Assembly (NCBI RefSeq): GCF_007655135.1
Contig: NC_045133.1
Coordinates: forward strand, 22,045,845-22,109,844
From: Punica granatum
Taxonomy: Eukaryota > Streptophyta > Magnoliopsida > Myrtales > Lythraceae
Direction of reading: 5' to 3'
Length of the DNA stretch: 64,000 nucleotides
Shown one piece after another: positions 59,142 to 64,000 of this stretch (position 1 is its first letter; every line of letters starts with the position of its first letter). Position numbers and translations under genes: made by a program. The notes under the pieces are model-generated. The model did not search any database, was not told the DNA's origin, and worked only from the letters and a program-made list of their open reading frames with translations.

Positions 59142-60974
59142 GTTTTTATGGGAATTCTACTATTAATCTTTGTTCCTTTGATTTAACAGTTTAGGCTTAG
59201 GTTTAATTTAGGTTTCGTTAATTTTCCTTTCCTATTATTCTTATGAACATATTTGCATGGGATTTTTTCTGTTTTTTATTTGTCCATTGGCATCCTTCTC
59301 CTCCTACCTACCGGTCTTACTTCCTTTCTTCTCAGCAAACAATTATTGCGGTATAACTTTAAACTATAGGTAGGAGTCCGCTTCTTTTTTGGAGCAAAAC
59401 CTCCACTTTTTATTATTATTTTATCAATGTAATCTTGTGATTTTTTATCCGATCTTAAATTTATTTGATTATAGATATATAATATAATGAAGAAACTTGA
59501 AATTATCGTTGCACGAAAGTTTATTTTTAGTACATGACAGTCATCAATCCAATTTAAATACTGAATTCAAGTTTTCAATAATAATGAAACTTAATATTTA
59601 AGATAATATCGGTCTAGTGACGTCAAATTATTAAAAAAAATTGTTGGAGATTTTTCTTTTAATCTTTTATAGCAACTTCTTGAAGAAAAATATGAGACCA
59701 GAATTATATATACCATATATTATATTATATTATATTATATTATATTCTAACATGACATCAAGTTATAGTGACACATTCAGTATATCAGTTCAAGTATTTA
59801 GTGCTTTTCCTATTTGTGATTAATTATATCAAATACTAGACATTTGAACTAAGATACTAAAAACTTGAATTGAAAGTAAAAATAATAAACACTTATACTG
59901 ATCATGAATAGTATTAAACACTCGAAATGAAAGTATTAATACGTGTTGTCGTGACTTCATATCATGGTAGAAGGACCCTATATTATATATTATATTATAT
60001 CAAATGAATCCTTATATGGGTTTGATAAAGAGAGAGACCTCCCTTTGGTCTCACTTTTATTTTTTCAAAATGCCCTTAACAAAATAATTTCCATAATACA
60101 AATCACAAAATAACGATTAAAATTGTAAATTAAAAAAATGACTATCACATCCACTCTCCTTTGGTCCCTTTTTATTCTTCCCTCTAACTTTATTAACTAT
60201 AATTGGATAATTGGATTTAGTTTTATTTACTTTTACAATTCTTTTTTTTATTCATATTCATTTCTCATTTATTAATTCTACACATACCGTGAATTGACGT
60301 CTAACTATCAAACAATGATTTGAGAAATTGCACTTCAAATGTTTATGATTTAATTTCGCATGCAATACAAAATCAATGTTTACATCAAAATAGTATTTGT
60401 AAATATATTATTTCTAAAAGATTATAGTAAATATTTAAATAACACTTTATATGTAAATTTGCTATAAAAGAATTATATATAAATTTAAGTCTTTCCATAA
60501 TGAATTATAAAGGCCAAATTAAATAAATTATAATACACGCAAATTTCTTCATTATTAGATTATCGATGCAAACACTATATACATATATATCTTATTCTAT
60601 TATTTAAGTAAAAGTTCAATTTTGTAACAACCTCCTCACTTATAGAATGGTTAAAAAGTCAAAAATAACATTTATTTTTAGTTTAAATATCACACAATTT
60701 AAGATAAAATAGAGAAATTAAAGGACAATATTGTCCATTTGATATTGCTTTATACTCTCGTTTCCTCCCACATAATCTTTCTTGATTTTGCTCTATCATC
60801 TCTCAACCTCTAATTCCCACATTCTATGATGTTACTCTTTTTTTTTTTTCAAAATTTATCTCGAAGTCTTTTCTAGCTTGATGCATGCCTTCTGTGTGTA
60901 ACGCGAATACCCTCAGTACATATATATGCTTAATTGGTTGCAATACTAATAAGAACCAAAAACCTACAAATAAT
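59142..60974. other. AT-rich intergenic DNA
   Basis: After the BGAL 3' region there is 1.8 kb of AT-rich DNA with no gene-like frame. It contains a (TATTA)n microsatellite at 59716-59746. Confidence 0.5.
59716..59746. repeat. (TATTA)n microsatellite
   Basis: About six copies of a five-base unit in intergenic DNA. Confidence 0.9.
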
Positions 60975-60982
60975 ATCTATTT

Positions 60983-61314
60983 TTAAAATACCAATGTGGT
61001 GTAGCTCAATTGTTAACGCGCTAATATCCAAGCACTAGGTTGGGGTTTCAAGTCTCCTTGGGAGCAAATAAGGGGAGAAGGTCCTCTATTTGTTGTTGAA
61101 CCCGCTTGCGATAGTAATACTTCGACTATAGACTTGTGGATGGTTTGTGTTCCTCTAATACCTTGTTGGGCTCACAGTGAAAAGCCCAGATCCTCGAATT
61201 CTGGTGTAGTTATGGATCAAATCGAACATTCTACGGTTCAAGCCCATATGATTACGCCTTGTAGGATTGTTACGCTGGTTGCCCTCGATCCATTTTACCT
61301 AAAAAGAAAAAAAA
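60983..61314 (+). mobile_element. tRNA-derived SINE with A-rich tail and target duplication
   Basis: An A box (TAGCTCAATTG, about 61002) and a B box (GGTTTCAAGTCTC, 61044-61056) are spaced as in a tRNA-derived polymerase III promoter. About 230 bp of tRNA-unrelated body follows, ending in an A-rich tail (AAAAAGAAAAAAAA). ATCTATTT occurs at both ends (60975-60982 and 61315-61322), a target duplication from LINE-type integration. It has no coding capacity. Confidence 0.7.
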
Positions 61315-61322
61315 ATCTATTT

Positions 61323-61704
61323 AGATAATTTAGAGCATGAACTTATACTAAAAAAATAACTTATCTTTGGCTTCGAGGTAGAAAAATTTCAAGATTATTT
61401 ATTTGAATTATCTTAAAGAAAAAAATTAAAGTTTTGTTGTACAATATAAAATAAATTATTTATATTTACATTTAATGTATAATAAATGTTTGAATTCTCC
61501 TTTATATTATGTATTATAAATTAATCGATTATAGATAAATGCAATCTATTGCTATTATGAAGGCAAAATAATCAATAGATGTAAATTGTATCCACGAGAG
61601 TTGAATGTTCTCTTTCTAACTTTGTATCCAAATTTCCTACTTTTATTCACCATTTTTTGCTTTAAAAAAATATTGCGATGCAAAAATAAAAATGAAAAGG
61701 AATC
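61323..61704. other. AT-rich intergenic DNA between two SINEs
   Basis: Nothing recognised; no reading frame or RNA gene of note. Confidence 0.5.
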
Positions 61705-61886
61705 AACGTGGTTAATTCAAGTGATTCGGCGCTTGTCCACCTTAAATAAAGTCTCGGGTTTGATTCTTGTAAACGAAAAAAATTCACTTTAGAGAGATTT
61801 ATTCCTTAGTGGCTTACTCAAACTGGAATAGTAAGGCCTATTAGATTTCAGAATATCATTGTACACATTAAAAAAATAAAAAGGAA
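61705..61886 (+). mobile_element. Second SINE-like element
   Basis: GTGGTTAATTCAAGTGATTCGG resembles a SINE A-box region in part, and GTCTCGGGTTTGATTCTTG (about 61751-61769) a B box. The body runs to an A-rich tail near 61870-61886. The sequence differs from the SINE at 60983, so it is another family. No target duplication was found. Confidence 0.5.
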
Positions 61887-62069
61887 AAAAGGAATAAGGA
61901 TGAAAATGCAATAGTTTAAACATAGAGAAAACACGAGAAACATTATGAATATGAGGAAAACCGAGCCCCATCACACAACATTGTTATAGCCGCTATTGCA
62001 GTACGGGATTATATGTGTGTTAGATAGTTTATACTTTACAGGATATTAATTCCAAGAACTCCGGATTCT

Positions 62070-63298
62070 CATTCTCCAACTTGAGATAGCAAGCTCTCCT
62101 TCGCCAATGGGCTCTGGCTCGAGCGCTCCCTCTCCCTCTCCCTCAAGCCTTCCTTTGAAGAGGTTGTGGACATCTCATACAGGGCGGCTACCCACCTTGC
62201 CGATTTCAAGACCAAGGTCGGATTTTCATCTTCACTTAGCTCTGCGGCACGTGCATTTCAAACCTCATTAGTACTTGTATGACTTTCAATCCCTTGATGG
62301 AGAATCTATGATTGTCAGTTACTGGAATTGGTCGAATTAAGGATTAACGAGGTCGTGCTATTCATATTTGCCGCCATAGGATTGATTTGATCTCTCTGTG
62401 CTCTGTTCGTCAACTTATGTTGCTCATGCCAATGTTATTTCTGGGGATGTTCCTGCTGGTATCGAAATTGATTGCATCAATGCTATTGTTATTGGTGCTG
62501 TTAATATTCCGGGTTTGTTGTAGGCTGTCAAAGTGTCCGGTCAGGTAAACTCGTGGGTCGAAAAGGCGACTAACATCCTAATCAAGGAGGTTCTCTCTGC
62601 TGATTCGGTCAATGCCGATACCCGTCTCATCATCGCGAATGCTTTTTACTTCAAAGGGGCTTAGAGCCAGGAGTTCGACCCGTCGAAAACAAAGGATGCC
62701 GAATTCCATCTTCTCAATGGGAGCCACGTTCAGGTTCCCTTCATGACCAGCGAGAATAACCAGAAGCTGAGAGCCTTCGATGAGTTCAAAGTCCTTGAGC
62801 TTCCTTACAAGTACGGCCGGGACGAAAGGAGTTTTGGCGTGTACTTTTACCTTCCCAACACGAAGGATGGGCTACCATATCTGGTGGAGAGGGTCTGCTC
62901 TGAGCCCGGGTTCTTAGACCGCCATCTCCCTCAGCGGAAGGTGGAAGTGGGCTACTTCAGAATCCCAAGGTTCAAGATCTCATTTGGGTTCGAAGCATCA
63001 GAAGTTCTGAAGAAGCTAGGAGTGGCCGAGCCCTTCGTAGGGGGTCTGACTGAGATGGTGGACTCTGTGGAGGGTCAGTGCCTCATCGAGCGTCTTCCAC
63101 AAGTCCATCATTGAAGTGAACGAGGAAGGAAGCGAAGCTGCGGCTGCCTCCTGCGTCAGTATATATCTAACCGCAATGCCACCGCCGGTCAAGAAGATAG
63201 GATTTGTAGCGGACCATCTATTCCTGTTCCTCATCCGAGAGGACATGACCGGGACGGTTCTATTCATCGGTCAGGTCCTCAATCCTTTAACCAGCTGA
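62070..63298 (+). pseudogene. Serpin pseudogene
   Basis: Plant serpins are about 390-aa irreversible inhibitors of serine and cysteine proteases. Here a partial first exon (to 62216, ending ATHLADFKTK), an intron (62217-62523) and the second exon (62524-63298) are recognisable at the conserved plant serpin intron position. Motifs include IANAFYFKGA, FHLLNGSHVQVPFMTS, GVYFYLPNTKDGLP, FRIPRFKISFGFEAS and the hinge [11 protein letters not shown], then FLFLIRED. It is broken in three ways. The N-terminal part of exon 1 is missing. A TAG at 62662-62664 interrupts the conserved KGAW site. A frameshift near 63085 precedes the hinge. The reactive loop ([12 protein letters not shown]) also lacks the Leu-Arg seen in typical plant serpins. 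It is probably a decayed duplicate of a gene elsewhere. Confidence 0.88.
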
Positions 63299-64000
63299 TC
63301 ATATGTACATCAGACTGATCTCACTAGTGATCCTGTTCATACGGAAGTGCTTAATTAGAGTAACCTTCTTAGTAGCTTAGAGTAATCTTTTCATGTTAAT
63401 TGTTTTGAATTTGTTGTCAACGACAAGAAAATGCTGTCAGCCAACAATGACTTCTGGCATCAGTTTTTCTATGCTTCAACTATGCTTGCAGTCTTACTTC
63501 TGTTGATAAAGCTCTTTCCTATGGGAGGTTCCAAGACCTAAATTGAGCAATTCAATTTCATCGTAGTTCTTCGCTATAATTCACCATCATACACCGATTC
63601 AATTGGTGATTAAATTGTTTGATCGCAAATTGAATAGTCGATCATGCAATAGTAATGGCAACGGGAGAGAATGAGAATGGAAATCGCTCCTTTGAATAGG
63701 CTTGAGCTGTCCGGGGAGCAAAAGGAAATCGTGATTGGTTGGGATAGTATTACCAAGTTAGAGAAACTCAGCGCTTTCAGGAGAAAATAAATATTCAATG
63801 AATATTACTCATTCACTTTGAATAAGTAAGAACCAATAAAAATCATTATAAGTGAGAATTCATAAGATTATTGTGAGACTAGTTTCCCACTTTCAGGCAT
63901 TTTAATTAGGTATTACACATCAAAGTTGATGAATAATACTCACCCAATATTTGCTTCGCTTCCTACCTTATGTTCGGATGCCACGACTCTTCATGGCGCG
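63299..64000. other. Intergenic to window end
   Basis: No gene recognised. It probably includes the former 3' region of the serpin copy. Confidence 0.5.

Noticed and set aside
61000..61070. Functional tRNA gene
   Set aside because: A and B boxes are present, but no cloverleaf or acceptor stem forms, and the A-rich tail with flanking duplication shows it is a SINE.

Overview
This window looks like nuclear DNA of a eudicot plant. The genes are interrupted by GT-AG introns and encode plant-specific families. The intergenic DNA is AT-rich and filled with plant transposons (Ty1/copia Angela type, Ty3/gypsy chromovirus, TRIM-like elements, SINEs, Mutator-like and CACTA remnants), and there is an inserted piece of plastid DNA. 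I cannot name the species or order from sequence alone. There are no operons or CRISPR arrays, and I found no convincing functional tRNA or rRNA gene.

Layout. 1-6.7 kb: intergenic DNA with an orphan exon-like fragment, a possible Helitron 3' end and the terminus of a CACTA transposon. 6.7-8.6 kb (+): an intronless LysM receptor-like kinase of the LYK4/LYK5 type with a degenerate kinase domain. 9.0-12.2 kb (-): a complete 11-exon DA1 gene (ubiquitin-activated peptidase limiting organ size), convergent with the LysM gene. 12.3-20.7 kb: intergenic, with a small MITE, a 1-kb Mutator-like element and a SINE. 20.7-23.7 kb (+): a 9-exon MATE/DETOXIFICATION transporter. 24.9-28.2 kb (+): a 6-exon DUF616 gene (TOD1/MUCI70 family). 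28.2-30.6 kb: AT-rich intergenic DNA.

30.6-42.1 kb is the most unusual part. A TATA box and G-box promoter is followed by about 11 kb with no recognisable protein gene. It is built from degenerate 0.4-0.55 kb repeat units, and about 3.5 kb of this has been duplicated again head-to-tail. I read it as a candidate repeat-built long noncoding RNA locus.

43.3-53.6 kb is a transposon nest: a 5'-truncated chromovirus with its 3' LTR, then a TRIM-like element on the minus strand split by a full-length 7,988-bp Angela-type copia element, then a second TRIM-like mosaic with a micro-inversion. The Angela LTRs differ at only two positions I could find and the 5-bp target duplication is perfect. Its polyprotein nevertheless carries a nonsense codon and a frameshift.

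53.9-54.6 kb is plastid DNA (broken 3' end of ccsA plus downstream spacer). It ends within about 0.2 kb of the TATA box of an 18-exon beta-galactosidase gene (54.8-59.1 kb, +). The window ends with SINEs and a serpin pseudogene (62.1-63.3 kb, +). The genes are independent plant loci and form no visible pathway. Exon borders were placed by eye from reading frame, GT-AG sites and protein family knowledge, and all frames close exactly.
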